Assembly (NCBI GenBank): GCA_977006965.1
Contig: OZ345376.1
Location: 1,426,001-1,490,000, forward strand
Reading direction: 5' to 3'
DNA length: 64,000 nucleotides
From: Phymatolithon calcareum
Lineage: Eukaryota > Rhodophyta > Florideophyceae > Hapalidiales
In this document: piece by piece, positions 22,401 to 31,464 of the stretch
How the letters are laid out: the number at the start of each line of letters is the position of its first letter
Numbering within the stretch: position 1 is the stretch's first letter
The notes under the pieces: generated by a model
The model's input: only the letters and a program-made list of their open reading frames with translations
Databases searched by the model: none
Told to the model about the DNA's origin: nothing
Program-made: the position numbers and the translations under genes

Positions 22401-23002
22401 CACGATACAAAGCCAACTTCGACAAGGCCGTGAGACCTTCCGCAGAAGACATCCGCCCCGGAACGTTCGTCTTCTTACGGCGTGAGGCCCCCGTGAAGGA
22501 GGATCCCGAACGGAACAAGCTCGCGTCCCTCGAAACTGGGCCCTATCGAGTCGTAAAGACCTCGGCGAAGAACGTCGTCATCATCAACGCATCGGGCGTT
22601 GACGACACCGTCTCTCGCGACCACGTGGTCCTTGCACCAACTCCGCCCGACGGGCTGCCACTGGTCGCCGACGACCGCACTCTAGAGGAGCGTCGACGTG
22701 AGGAGCGCCATCGGGGCGTCGCGGTCAGGGCCCCACGAAACGAAGAACCAGAAGCGACGAAGGAGGGAGAGAACTCCGATGGTGACGAGTATGTCATTGA
22801 CCGCTTGATCGCCTACGATCCCTCCTTAAACCGAATACGAACACGCTGGTTCGGGTACGGCCCGGAAGACGACACCTGGCAACGTCCGGACAGCCTCCCC
22901 TTGCACAAGTTGCGCTCCTTCTTCCGCAAGCGCAAATGGGGAATCTCGGAAAAGGTTATCGGTGCCCTTTCAGAGCACCTGCGCGACGCCGCGCGACAGT
23001 AA
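19241..23002 (+). CDS. Gypsy pol: reverse transcriptase, RNase H, integrase, chromodomain
   Basis: A single frame of 1253 codons is open. It has no ATG at its beginning, and true pol sequence starts near 19450. Reverse transcriptase occupies about residues 270-450, with FCVDYRRLN, MPFGLSNAP and catalytic YIDD near 392-395. RNase H (about 540-660) has VDTDACD, a Glu in EKECLAI, and TDHQAL. Integrase has the H2C2 finger (HLAHYPRLAGH ... CTPC) and core residues D in SIDILG, D in LLSDKG and E in NGQAERYN. A chromodomain follows at about 1182-1232 (EYVIDRLIAY ... WFGYGPEDDTW). Chromodomains direct integration into marked chromatin. This is the only intact retroelement pol in the window. Confidence 0.93.
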   Translation: MHVHRQTREASAASGKTNRVGGWNKGYDQAPPPKGPKRPVNIRDPIRERRSFAVCKSASSTTNGYSGRDETTVEVVCGASGTRVLAPAPHLYLKKRVSVANGLVDVKPLVPFMILVANFSPADVTLAKHEILALALPAPTKIFTVNIDPRQTEPAVPVRPGLAQALPDDKAQARFAARVPESPATRERVTVDDVSLDHLSGDEQAQVRDMLCEFEDMWQGHLGAVKVTEHRIDLQDGARPVRLPSHRAGHKAREVEKTEVEEMLRLDVVEPAASEWSSPVVIVHKPDGRWRFCVDYRRLNALSMKDSYPLPRMDECIDTLGDAKFFTTLDCNWGFWQIPIRDEDFDKTTFTCHSGTFRFKRMPFGLSNAPATFQRTIHIILARFKWQSCLVYIDDIIVFSSSFDDHLRHVKEILCSLKAAGLSLKLKKCTFFDRSVNYLGHTIRPGLLEVANRNTDAIQGFKVPTSQTELRSFLGLCNVYRRFIPNFARVAAPHTELLKKEQGASPPVFDDRRLAAFGLLKKALTSPPVLRLPRRGLRYSVDTDACDHQIGCVLFQTHEDGKRYSLGFWSRQLRPAEKNYSAGEKECLAIIWAVQILQPYLQLEEFDLFTDHQALRWIFSLAEGSNRLARWRLVLMGHRFKVHYKRGAENTIADTISRLPTYGDCPFGLDLDISCLAVETAIGKGQTCDPLDQDDFEWVEDFSSFVEDWAPPAFLVATVVEATDHSPISIGEYIEAQSADPWCCVLASKVDDGRSARLKRDNRGLLVRVAPLDHSHQIVVPPALRPRVLHLAHYPRLAGHTGTTRMYQTLRREFYWPSMALDVVRTVRSCTPCAKECVKLRRHRQWFKLFPASQALEFVSIDILGPFRKTKNGHENLLVITDRYSKLTRAVPLKSTTAHAVASAFCNHWVFVYGPPVYLLSDKGQQFASKHFQAVCQTLGIRNLFTAAYHPQTNGQAERYNRTILAALRAYVTEHLDDWDRFAGALSYGYNTQIHSATGFRPLELTVSRPPVHLAIQNVASSGEPHPRLQREKFLARLKALMATADKNIRRAQARYKANFDKAVRPSAEDIRPGTFVFLRREAPVKEDPERNKLASLETGPYRVVKTSAKNVVIINASGVDDTVSRDHVVLAPTPPDGLPLVADDRTLEERRREERHRGVAVRAPRNEEPEATKEGENSDGDEYVIDRLIAYDPSLNRIRTRWFGYGPEDDTWQRPDSLPLHKLRSFFRKRKWGISEKVIGALSEHLRDAARQ

Positions 23003-23261
23003 ACTGGGCCGCTGTGCCGCGCCCTGGACCACTCCTCGCGTTCCGGCAGGGACACTATTTGGAGAGCCCGCACTCTTCTTAAGGACGGGAGGGGTCGGGA
23101 ATGAGGGGGCAGAGGACTTGGACAGAAGAGCCCTTGCGACTTCATTGGATCGCCCGCTCATACATGACATCCTGTCAATATCTTTGGGCCCTCCTAACAT
23201 GGACGTACGGGGTCACAAGTATTTCTGGACAAATGGCCTAAGTCGGCCTGCGTTCTTCAAT

Positions 23262-23344
23262 GAGGAAATTCGCTGCATGGACCGAAAAAGGTGGAAAAAT
23301 TCGCTAAATCGGCACCCCTTGCAATAACTACTACTCGTTATGAT
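23262..23344 (+). repeat. MULE left terminal inverted repeat
   Basis: It pairs with 24522-24603 in inverted orientation, from the element end to the shared CGTTATGAT. Confidence 0.85.
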
Positions 23345-23388
23345 ACACAGAACACTCCAAAGAAATAAACTTATCAAAAAAATAATAT

Positions 23389-24180
23389 TTATTTCATGCG
23401 CAATGCTCTATGCTTCAGCTCCTCGTCGCAAGTACCATCTCCGTCATCGCAGGCCGTGAGGTCAATTATCATGGACTGAGCCGCTTTGTCGATGTGTTTT
23501 CGCTTCGCCTCAACAACATTGCGGATGTTCGGCTTGGCGCATGTCTGCGAGAAGTAACCGTTGTTTCCGCACGAGGAGCCGTGACGGGACCTCATTTCGG
23601 ACGGGAAGTAGGGCCTCTTGCGCTTGCGGCCCAGCTTAGCGACAAGGTCAAACGGAACCACATCATCCTGTACTAGCTGGTAATCAGTGACTGCAACACG
23701 AATGATGATGCCCTCGTGTTGCTTGGCCCACGTTATCAATAGCCATGGGTCCCACACCAGATCTTGTTTCACGGGTCGAACGCGACTCGATGCTGCGCCA
23801 AGCGTCTAGAACAGTACAAAAGTGCAACGACGACGTGGATACATGGCCGCTGGTGCTCTTCAAAGTGGCGGCAAGAGCATGCAGCGCGGTAGTCGCTGTT
23901 AACTGCCACAGGGAATGGTGTCACTTGGCTGCTAACAACAAACCTCAGCATGTCACTTTCGATGACCTCCGGCTCCACAAGCGACTTCTCCGGTCAGAGG
24001 ATTTTCCTGGTGCTTCTTGTAGCAGCAAGGCGTGAGGAACTTGCCTTGCCAATAGACGTGTTGTGGGCGATTACGAGGTTGACAACGTCGTCAAAGTTTG
24101 CTCCAGGGCAGTCACCCACCCTTAGCACGAGCTCCCTATTCTCCATGAGTTCAGACCGTTCGGGCGAGAGCGTTGTGAGT
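23389..24180 (-). pseudogene. MULE transposase C-terminal fragment (SWIM and zinc-knuckle-like motifs)
   Basis: On the minus strand, reading from about 24180, the frame has one TGA near 24000 and then a SWIM finger CSCRHFEEHQRPCIH (CxC...CxH). A stop and frame change near 23770 lead to a C-terminal segment with CGNNGYFSQTC, a zinc-knuckle-like motif with His replaced by Phe. A SWIM finger followed by a zinc knuckle is the usual C-terminal order in MULE transposases. The catalytic domain is absent, so this copy could move only with help from elsewhere. Confidence 0.75.
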
Positions 24181-24521
24181 TAGCTCAGCAGTCGAATGCG
24201 ACGAGGTGCAGAGTACTTTGCGTAGCGGATTTGTAGTGTAATAATAAGGAAGCTGATTGAATATATGGGTAGTCAAGGAGCATGGGCAATTGGTACACTC
24301 AGCAGAACCCTGAAGAAGCCCACATGGACCCCTACCGAAGAGAATGAAGTGGCACGAGCCATTGACGTGATATTATGCAATTCTGAATAAGAAAACTGAC
24401 AACTCTCGATGCTAGTATAACGCGATTAGAAACGTGCCGACTTTCCTCAAGTTGGGACACATGGTACCTTCTCAATAAATCCTCTTAATTACATGTAATG
24501 ATAAGCGGCTGTCTAGCTGAA

Positions 24522-24603
24522 ATCATAACGAGTAGTAGTTTTTGCAAGGGTGTCGATTTAGCGAATTTTGCCACCTTTTTCGGTCCATGCAGCGAATTTC
24601 CTC
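24522..24603 (-). repeat. MULE right terminal inverted repeat
   Basis: It is the complement of 23262-23344 with one length difference in a C run and a few substitutions. Confidence 0.85.
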
Positions 24604-24665
24604 GTTCTTCAATCAATAGCAAATGGCCGAAATCGGCCTAAAGTTCAAACGTACGTCTAACAAAG

Positions 24666-25043
24666 CTAACAGGTGTGGGCAGAAGGGATCCGGTGCGGCA
24701 GCAGATCGCGCGTGGCCCAATATACCAAGCGAAGAGCCTCGATTGCGGCCTCTTTTCCGGCCTGGTCGCGAACATGGGCAGATCCACGCGCGATGCCGGC
24801 AACATCTTCGAACAAGGCCCACACCACCGTGGACACTTCCTCGTCATCGACCCAGTATTGGTGCTTGCACTCCAAGGGAGAAAGACCCATCGCGTTGAAC
24901 AACTTGTGAATCCTAGAATCCGTGAACACGCCGACGGCCATGTCAGTCACCTCCCGGCCCACCATGGGCCTCAACTCGTACAGAGGGGTTGGCGACACAA
25001 GAGACACGCCTTGGTCGTCGATGATCTCCACGGCCTGAGTGGC
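24666..25043 (-). other. Continuation of the antisense gene beyond an in-frame TAG
   Basis: This is the same frame as the antisense gene upstream, separated from it only by TAG at 25044-25046. It is open for about 125 codons to the TGA/TAA boundary at 24666. It contains well-formed protein-like sequence (MVGREVTDMAVGVFTDSR, KHQYWVDDEE). The stop is probably a recent mutation or a read-through site, and the original product ended here. Confidence 0.55.
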
Positions 25044-26609
25044 CTAACGAGCGGTACGAGGCGCACGATTCACCGCGCTTTCCGGATCCTCGGTCTCGGC
25101 GGAAGATGATCGAACGCCCTTGATGACCTCCTCGACAGCCGTTCCAGTCGAAACATCAACGAAGACCAGAGGCCCTTCCGGTGCCGAGTTGGCCCTCGGA
25201 TGGTGTTGAGCACCGCCATCCTCGTCGCAATGCTCCTCGACAGTCACACGGGTGAAGAAGCGGAGCACGGGGCGCTCAACGGTGAGCATGAAGCCACATC
25301 GACCGGGCTGATACATGCCAAAGGCCACCATGGCCGGGGAGGTGGCCTCACCATCATTCTTCTTAGGGACATCTTCGTTGCCACCCCTTGGCCGTTTCGT
25401 GCGGCATTCCGATTCGACATTCCCGCTCGCGCCGCCGGCAGTGGAAGTGGCCTCGGCAGCCACGCGGTCGGCCTTGGCCAACACCCGAAGGGCATCGAAG
25501 TCATGTCCGTTCCAGGACCGAGGACGGGTGACGCGGCCGGAATGTTCTTCGCGGAAGGCGCCGAGGGCTCCGGTGTAAATCTCGCCGCGCAAGGTGGCGT
25601 AGCCACCTCCGAGGATGTCTCGCGGTACGGCGGGGAACCAGGAACGGACATCCCAGGGGACGAAATCCCCGTTGCGGTATATGGGAGCGCTGACGTCGTT
25701 GCGCAGGGGCCAAACGCTTCTGGTGGGATCCACCTTTGACCAATGAATGGTCTCGATGGCGGCGAGAAGGGCCTCAAGTCGTCGGCCGGTCGCTACGTCA
25801 CCGCCAAGAAGGGAAGCACACCCGATACGGCGCATGGCGGCCACCAAGGCAGGTGGCAGCCACCAGAGCGGAGCGTTCGGGCCGATAAGATGGGCCTCCG
25901 TCATGATCGCATGCGCAACGTTGCGTACCCACTGCGCGAAGAATGCCGCCCAGAGGCAATGGGAAACTGGGTCCCGACGCCAGGCCGTCTCTTGCTCGCG
26001 ATAAGGGCACTTTGCCATCTCCAGTCCCCAACAGCGCAGCACGGTCGGCATGTCAACGCGAAGCCCGTAGGGCACTTCGAAGCGGTGCCACCCTTCGGGG
26101 ACGGGGACGTAGTCCACTGAGCGGAAACTTCGTTCGGTTAGGCAGTCGGCTTCGGTCATCCATTCGAGGAAGAGACCCTGTAGGCGGTGACGCCAACGGC
26201 GTAAGTCACGAGACACACGCCGGTCTTGCATAGCCGGGCTCGGCAGCACATCGAGTGCAAACGGAGGAAGACCATCGAGGCAACGGGCGTCGAATTGCCC
26301 AAGAGAGAGGCACCACGCCTCGTCCTTCGAACTCTCATAGAAGCGCTCGGCCCAGCACACCTCGCCGGCGGTCGGCAAACGGGCAACGTCGGCCTCAACA
26401 TGCACGGGGACAGGATGTCCCCTTCCGAGCTTGGTCGCTCTATCGGACAGGGCCCGGCGCCAGCTCCAGCGGCGCGGGTGGCGCCAATCGGCTGCGCAGC
26501 CTAGGGCGGGGCCTTCCAAGTTCCGAGTAACGCGTCGCCGCCATTCCGGCGAGCGCTCGACGTCACATGGCACGTCGACGTTGAGCCGCGATCTGACCCA
26601 GCACACCAT
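25044..26609 (-). CDS. Antisense gene between gypsy pol and 3' LTR, function unknown
   Basis: On the strand opposite gag-pol, a frame is open for over 660 codons into the 3' LTR. The first ATG outside the LTR is at 26609 and gives about 521 residues. The protein is Arg- and Trp-rich with well-formed segments (e.g. EGWHRFEVPYGLRVDMPTV, SHCLWAAFFAQWVRNVAHAI). It has no signal peptide or clear membrane segment. The C-terminal third is acidic and Glu/Asp/Gly-rich with a basic KRPRGG stretch. I recognise no domain. Its GC-rich composition matches gag-pol, so it has long been part of the element. Antisense extra genes at this position are known from plant Ogre/Retand elements; equivalence is not shown. 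A captured host gene is the other option. Confidence 0.6.
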   Translation of the reverse strand: MVCWVRSRLNVDVPCDVERSPEWRRRVTRNLEGPALGCAADWRHPRRWSWRRALSDRATKLGRGHPVPVHVEADVARLPTAGEVCWAERFYESSKDEAWCLSLGQFDARCLDGLPPFALDVLPSPAMQDRRVSRDLRRWRHRLQGLFLEWMTEADCLTERSFRSVDYVPVPEGWHRFEVPYGLRVDMPTVLRCWGLEMAKCPYREQETAWRRDPVSHCLWAAFFAQWVRNVAHAIMTEAHLIGPNAPLWWLPPALVAAMRRIGCASLLGGDVATGRRLEALLAAIETIHWSKVDPTRSVWPLRNDVSAPIYRNGDFVPWDVRSWFPAVPRDILGGGYATLRGEIYTGALGAFREEHSGRVTRPRSWNGHDFDALRVLAKADRVAAEATSTAGGASGNVESECRTKRPRGGNEDVPKKNDGEATSPAMVAFGMYQPGRCGFMLTVERPVLRFFTRVTVEEHCDEDGGAQHHPRANSAPEGPLVFVDVSTGTAVEEVIKGVRSSSAETEDPESAVNRAPRTAR

Positions 26610-26850
26610 GACGCAGCACGCGTCTTGTTGGGGAACAGGTGGACGTCTTCTTCGAGGAGGAACGGTCAGTGCTTGACCTTGACGAAGGGGGGTGGAGGTG
26701 GGGGGGGCCAACTCGCTCGAAATTTGCCCTCTTTTCCGCAATTCTGGCCTTCTAAAAGGCCTCCTCTGGCGATATGAACGCCGTTTCGCAGTGAAGGGGT
26801 AAGGGACTTGTCCCTGCTGACTCGTCTGCCTCGCCGAATGCTGCGGCTTT

Positions 26851-26863
26851 AAGGAGGGGAGGG
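26851..26863 (+). other. Gypsy polypurine tract
   Basis: AAGGAGGGGAGGG directly abuts the 3' LTR, the expected plus-strand priming site. Confidence 0.85.
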
Positions 26864-27359
26864 TGTAGTAGTATGGATGGGTGGCCCTGAGGCCTTGCTT
26901 TTCCCCGACCATTACAGCCCACATGGGCTTACACGCTGTGCCCTCGACTCCGTCGTCCCCTCCGTTTAGGTTTATTTCTAGTATGATAAGACCGATTTGG
27001 TAATATATGGCGGGCTTTTGGCCGCCGGCCCTCAGTAAAAGGTGCAACCCGTGTTTGGTCCAGATCGACCGTTTTCAGTTCCAACCTTCGCGGACCTTTT
27101 GCCTCAGGGAAAGCCTCGCGTACGACCTCGACTCTACGCCGTCGGTCGAGCCTCGGTCCTAGGACCCTCGCTCCTGTGTCTGCGTACGGACGTTGATGTC
27201 CTCTTGCGATTGGACCCCAAGTCCGTTTGTGTGTTTTGCTGTTTGCTCTGCCACTATCCTCCATCGGGAGAGACCAATCGCTGGAGCCTTGCACGGCCTC
27301 AACGGCCAACCGTTCCCGAACTACTTAGAGGCGTCGATCCGCCGATCTACGCTACCACA
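26864..27359 (+). repeat. Gypsy 3' LTR (496 bp)
   Basis: It begins TGTAGTAGTA and ends CGCTACCACA, then GCGGG. It differs from the 5' LTR at about a dozen scattered positions. The antisense open frame extends into it. Confidence 0.93.
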
Positions 27360-27364
27360 GCGGG

Positions 27365-27448
27365 TGCAATTTACAAGAAGATATATATCGGAAGGCATGG
27401 CTCAGTGCTTATCACGCTGCTCGACTGGAAGCGCACAGGGTAGTGTAG
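27365..27448 (+). pseudogene. 3' part of the reading frame cut by the gypsy insertion
   Basis: It continues the frame of 15577-15735 exactly across the insertion for 27 codons, ending at TAG 27446-27448. Confidence 0.4.
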
Positions 27449-27524
27449 CAATCACATACACGCAGTGTGTACGTTAACCAAGTTTCTGTATTGTAGAATA
27501 CTGTGATTCTAATTTACGGTACTT

Positions 27525-27770
27525 TATGGCTAGAATTTCTAGAATACTTTTAATAAAACATTTTTAGAAACATCTAGAAACACATTCGAACTTTCTAGAT
27601 GTATCCGGAACAGGAATAGAACTCTCTAGAAACATCTAGAAACTAATTGAACCTTTCTAGATGGTTCTAGAACAGGAATGGAAATTTGTAGCAACATCTA
27701 GAGAAGTGAAATGTGCACTTTTAGTGCACATAAGGTATGATAGATAGAATAGGATATGTCTATATAAGCC
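27525..27770 (+). promoter_or_regulatory. Promoter-like block with repeated TTCTAGA motifs and a TATA box
   Basis: About two and a half diverged tandem units of roughly 64 bp carry ACATCTAGAAAC, TTTCTAGATG and GAACAGGAATRGAA motifs. TTCTAGAA fits the TTCnnGAA dyad of heat-shock elements. CTATATAAG near 27760 would be a TATA box. The block may be the U3 region of a solo or truncated LTR beginning TGTAGCAATC at 27444; I could not find its other end or a target duplicate. Confidence 0.4.
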
Positions 27771-27779
27771 CCGCCTCGA

Positions 27780-29137
27780 ATCCGACTAGCGGACCGAAGG
27801 AGGACAGATAACAAAAGACAGATAATAAGTAAATAAGCAAAGAGTAGTATTGTGAATACACAACTCCCACCAGGTCAATCAACCCCTTAATTAGTCATTC
27901 GTTTCAAGCAGCGTCTTCATCTAAGTCATTTTTAATGACATTGAATCATATACCACCGCTGGATGAACTTCCTACATCTCCAGAGTTCTCTGGTTCTCTA
28001 CGACTGAGTGTATACGCAATTGCACATGTCACTCTCAAGGTAGGCTCACCGCTCATCTGCTTCCCTGGAGGAAATCATATGAGGCTCTAGCAACATCTTT
28101 CTTTCCTATCTACCGAAATTTTGTCCAAGGTCACGAAAACCATTCATGCCATATCAACTAGTAAACCTTCTTCCGGTATGCAAAAGAGCCATGGGCCGGG
28201 TCGAGGGCTCGCAATCTCTTGATTTATATAGCAAATTACTCAAGAATGAGTCAGATGGAGTTGCACCTTCTCCGTATCTGCAATGCTTAACTGACACTTA
28301 TGGACTGAATGTAGAAGACATAAGTAGACTGCGTGATTTGGCTTCAGCGGTAGTTCTAGCCAGGCACAAATCAGCGGCAACTCCACGCCCATCAAGATAG
28401 GTAAGTGATAGTCATTTTTGCAAAAGAATGTGTAGCAGGAGCTCTCAGGGCATTTAGTACAAGGCTTCTGCTTTCCTTTACTTCTTGAACAGCCTATAAT
28501 AAACAAATCAGTCAACGTTAGGTTTTGTTACTCAGCACTGATATTATGTGGTTCTCAAGGACACGTCCATTGCATCTAGCTCTGTCACGCCCGTGTTGTG
28601 TTCGTCACACTAGTCATTGACGTACGACTTGTCCTTAAGAGTGTGCCCGCCACTGTCCCACAGCGTTTTTCCTCAGCATGTATGAGATGCTTCAAGGAGC
28701 AGCCGCAGCGCTCTCGTGGCGAACGATGCAACTCCTGATGATGTATGTGAGGTTACTTTATGCCAATCATACTAATGGGAAATGAAGTCGGCTCATGAAC
28801 ATGTGTGTATAAATGTGCTCAAGAGGCTCTCTAGGCAGTGCTTAATCTTTCAAATTACAATCTACTTAGATTACGGAAAGTCGTTATTCCTGCCAGCTAG
28901 TGTAAAGAATGCTTCTTCTCTGCTTACCGCTCGCCCTTACTGGGCGATATCACCTCCATCGACCGTTCTGGCTCCACGTATCGCGAGCTCAAGTGGACGG
29001 TCAGAAATGTTGAACTCTTTTTCTTACAGCAACAACTTGTACATGGTCGCTGCACATCAGCCCACTTTAGATTCTCAGTCTGGAATCAGGTTAGAATATC
29101 TAAAAAAAATAAGAGTGCTGCTCAAACGAAAGTAAAC
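27780..29137. other. No confident gene; one small frame
   Basis: An 84-codon frame at 28146-28400 on the plus strand starts with an ATG and reads smoothly. Its TAG at 28398-28400 overlaps AGGTAAGT, which could be a splice donor. I do not recognise the protein. A piece at 28960-29100 also reads openly on the plus strand. Nothing else stands out. Confidence 0.25.
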
Positions 29138-29141
29138 TTAA

Positions 29142-29815
29142 GGACCTACTCCCCCATCTTTGAAGCGCTCTCGCTAGCCAAAACGATTCTCATAAATTGG
29201 ATTAAATTTTTATTTATGTCGTTTGCACCGACATGACTGTATCCAGTGTCAAGAAAATGTGTACAAACAGGTGAAATATTTCCAAATATGAAATCAGCAA
29301 AAGTTTCCAGTGCTTTGGAGCAATCAATCACAACATCAAAATGTATGCTGGGTTTCTTTCGAACAGTTTCAGCTTCTCTTCGGGGCGCAACCTGAATTTC
29401 ACTATATTTTTCGCCTTTTCCTTTTCCAATTTTAAAAAATCTTTTGGTCTCGCGGCGCGAACTTTTTTGCCACCTAGACCATCGATCTTACCAAATTTTC
29501 GGTATTCCCGTGGTAGTCTACAACCATTCGAAACTTTTGACGGAGGCAATAAAGAAATTAAAAGAGTGGTTTTCGAGATAATTGTCCATCTTTGTAGGCG
29601 ATTCTTTTCCAAGATCAGAATTACGAAAAATTTTCTAAACTCCTTATTTCTTCGATTTTTTTGACTTTTGTACAGCCTACTTCTTGCTTTTCTAGAACAG
29701 TTTTTGAAATGCGAAGAACTGATCAGGAAGTGGGCGTAAACTGTGCGTTTAAGGATCTGTCCCAATTTTCGAAAGAACCCTCTGCAGATACTCTCTAGAA
29801 AACGTTTCCACGGCG
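29142..29815. repeat. Partial copy of the TTAA-flanked element
   Basis: It starts after TTAA (29138-29141) with GGACCTACTCCC and is collinear with 34903-35138 joined to 40521-40965. This gives the empty-site sequence of the P-like insertion (CAGTTTCAGCTTCTC near 29370). The right end is missing. Confidence 0.7.
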
Positions 29816-29835
29816 CAAGGTAAATTTGTGTTTGC

Positions 29836-30100
29836 GCTTTGGCGATTACCTTATAGATTCATAAAATTTGAAAGAATATATGATTGCCATATGTTCGAAA
29901 ACTTCGAATTTATTCGTATATATTCGCATGACAAATATTCGATGATTCTTACTTCTCTATGGTAATCGCCAAAATTTGTTTAGATTTTTTTAAAAAAATG
30001 TCGTGCCTTCAATTTAATGCATATTTAGTGGCAAATTTAACAGTACTGCAATGCAAAGATTTATCAAAACGCACTAAATTCAAAGTTTCCCGCATCTTCC
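29836..30100. repeat. Truncated copy of the long-inverted-repeat element at 48604-49408
   Basis: It shares the TATATTCG-rich core and the right arm, ending TTTCCCGCATCTTCC near 30103. The outer half of the left arm is missing. Confidence 0.55.
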
Positions 30101-30239
30101 AGTGATAGATATCGTTTTTCGTATTTCTCAGTTATAATATAGTCCCAGATACACAGATTTGGATTTCTCATCCGTTTCGAATCGAAACTTGAACTTTTTT
30201 TCCATTTGATTGTGCTGAGAGGAAAACATGAACTAGAGA

Positions 30240-30400
30240 AATAGAAGACCCATTGCCGACTAAGTTCAAAAGCCTAGATTTGAAGTTGTGCTGTGCGCTA
30301 GAGATCACCACCGGAACTGGCTTGGACAAACTCTCAGAATGGAAAACGAATATAAGATATGCAAATTGTTGCTGGTGCGTGTAGAAATATTACAGTTTAT
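30240..30400 (+). pseudogene. LINE family 1 fragment
   Basis: A short stretch reads ARDHHRNWLGQTLRMEN, matching the RARDLRWNWLGHILRMD region of the copy at 59480. No other coding part is preserved. From 30400 to 31460 I find only broken frames. Confidence 0.5.
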
Positions 30401-31464
30401 AGGTGGGGACCCACCTGGATGTTAAACGGCGTACTGAATACTCCTAGTACTACCTCAGTATTTAGAATATAATGGAAAAATCTAAGCCTATCAAATCGGT
30501 GGAATTCTCGGTTTGCCGAAATGTAGAGGACAATATTTACTGCGAAGTGTAAATCAATAGTGACGAAGAAAGTTCCAGCCGAGGAATCACGGGCTGTGCA
30601 AGCAGCTTGCGACTACGAACGTCCAAGTGACTGTTCCATTATCAGGTGATAGCTGTGGAGAAAGGAGAGCATTTCCGGGAAAACTGCAAGGAATGAATGA
30701 TCACCCTCGAAGGAACTCAACTTTCTTGACTTGTACGGATTGGCAACCTACCTACAGCTTCTCTAACCTTTTGGATGAACTAATTTGACAATCTATGAAG
30801 TCCACGAATGAGATGTTAGCAATTAATGTTGCGCGAGCATCAGTCGTGCGTTTAACTGCAATTCGAGTCAAACGAGACAGCCAGATGAAGAGCGGAATCG
30901 GTATTCAGAAAAGCTGGACGAGCTCAACATCGAGCTTTACCTTTCAAATAATAGCGACAGCTCTTCGCTTGAGCATTGTTCTCCCGGTGACTCCGGACTT
31001 GTCACTTTGGCATAGATTTCACCACTTGTTCGGGCAAGCACTCAGACAACATCAGCACCTTTTTCGGACCAGGTCATATTCAGACCGTACTGCGGAACGA
31101 GCGAATAGGCTAGAACCGAATCCGTAGATTCCAATGCTTTTCCTCATGTCAGCATTCTATACACTGGCTCCGGAGATGTCAATATTGACAGAGTAAGGAC
31201 AATGACCAACATGCATACCAGGCATAGAGCAGCAATTATTCATGTTTCATTAAGAGTCAACACTGTCTCGTTACATGTCTGAAAAACGCCTGGGCCCTGA
31301 GGTTGAGCTCCTGCAGATACTGTTAGTATTCGAGCTAGCTGAGCAGCAGTTCGTTTGTCATTGAAAAAATTCCAATACCACAACTTGTAGACGTACATTA
31401 TCATACTCATAATTGTCATCTTGTGTCCGAACGATGTTCTTCTCTCTGCGAAATCACCCGCTGC

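Larger units (their letters stand above)
23262..24603 (-). mobile_element. MULE (Mutator-like) deletion derivative nested in the gypsy element
   Basis: Terminal inverted repeats of about 82 bp (23262-23344 and 24522-24603) differ at only a few bases and start GAGGAAATTCG. The 10-bp target duplicate GTTCTTCAAT lies at 23252-23261 and 24604-24613. Long inverted repeats and 9-10-bp duplicates are typical of MULEs. Only the 3' part of a transposase gene remains inside. Confidence 0.88.
15736..27359 (+). mobile_element. Ty3/gypsy chromodomain LTR retrotransposon, 11.6 kb
   Basis: Two 496-bp LTRs (TGTAG...CCACA) are flanked by the 5-bp duplicate GCGGG at 15731-15735 and 27360-27364. A primer site, a purine tract and gag-protease-RT-RNase H-integrase-chromodomain order are present. 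The element is unusually long because 3.8 kb lie between pol and the 3' LTR; this holds a MULE (23262-24603) and an antisense gene (24666-26609). Its GC content is clearly higher than the AT-rich flanks. The LTRs differ at about a dozen positions by eye, so the insertion is not very recent. Confidence 0.95.

Noticed and set aside
27439-27920. Complete solo LTR starting TGTAGCAATC
   Set aside because: No matching end or target duplicate for the preceding GGTAG was found; kept only as a promoter-like block.
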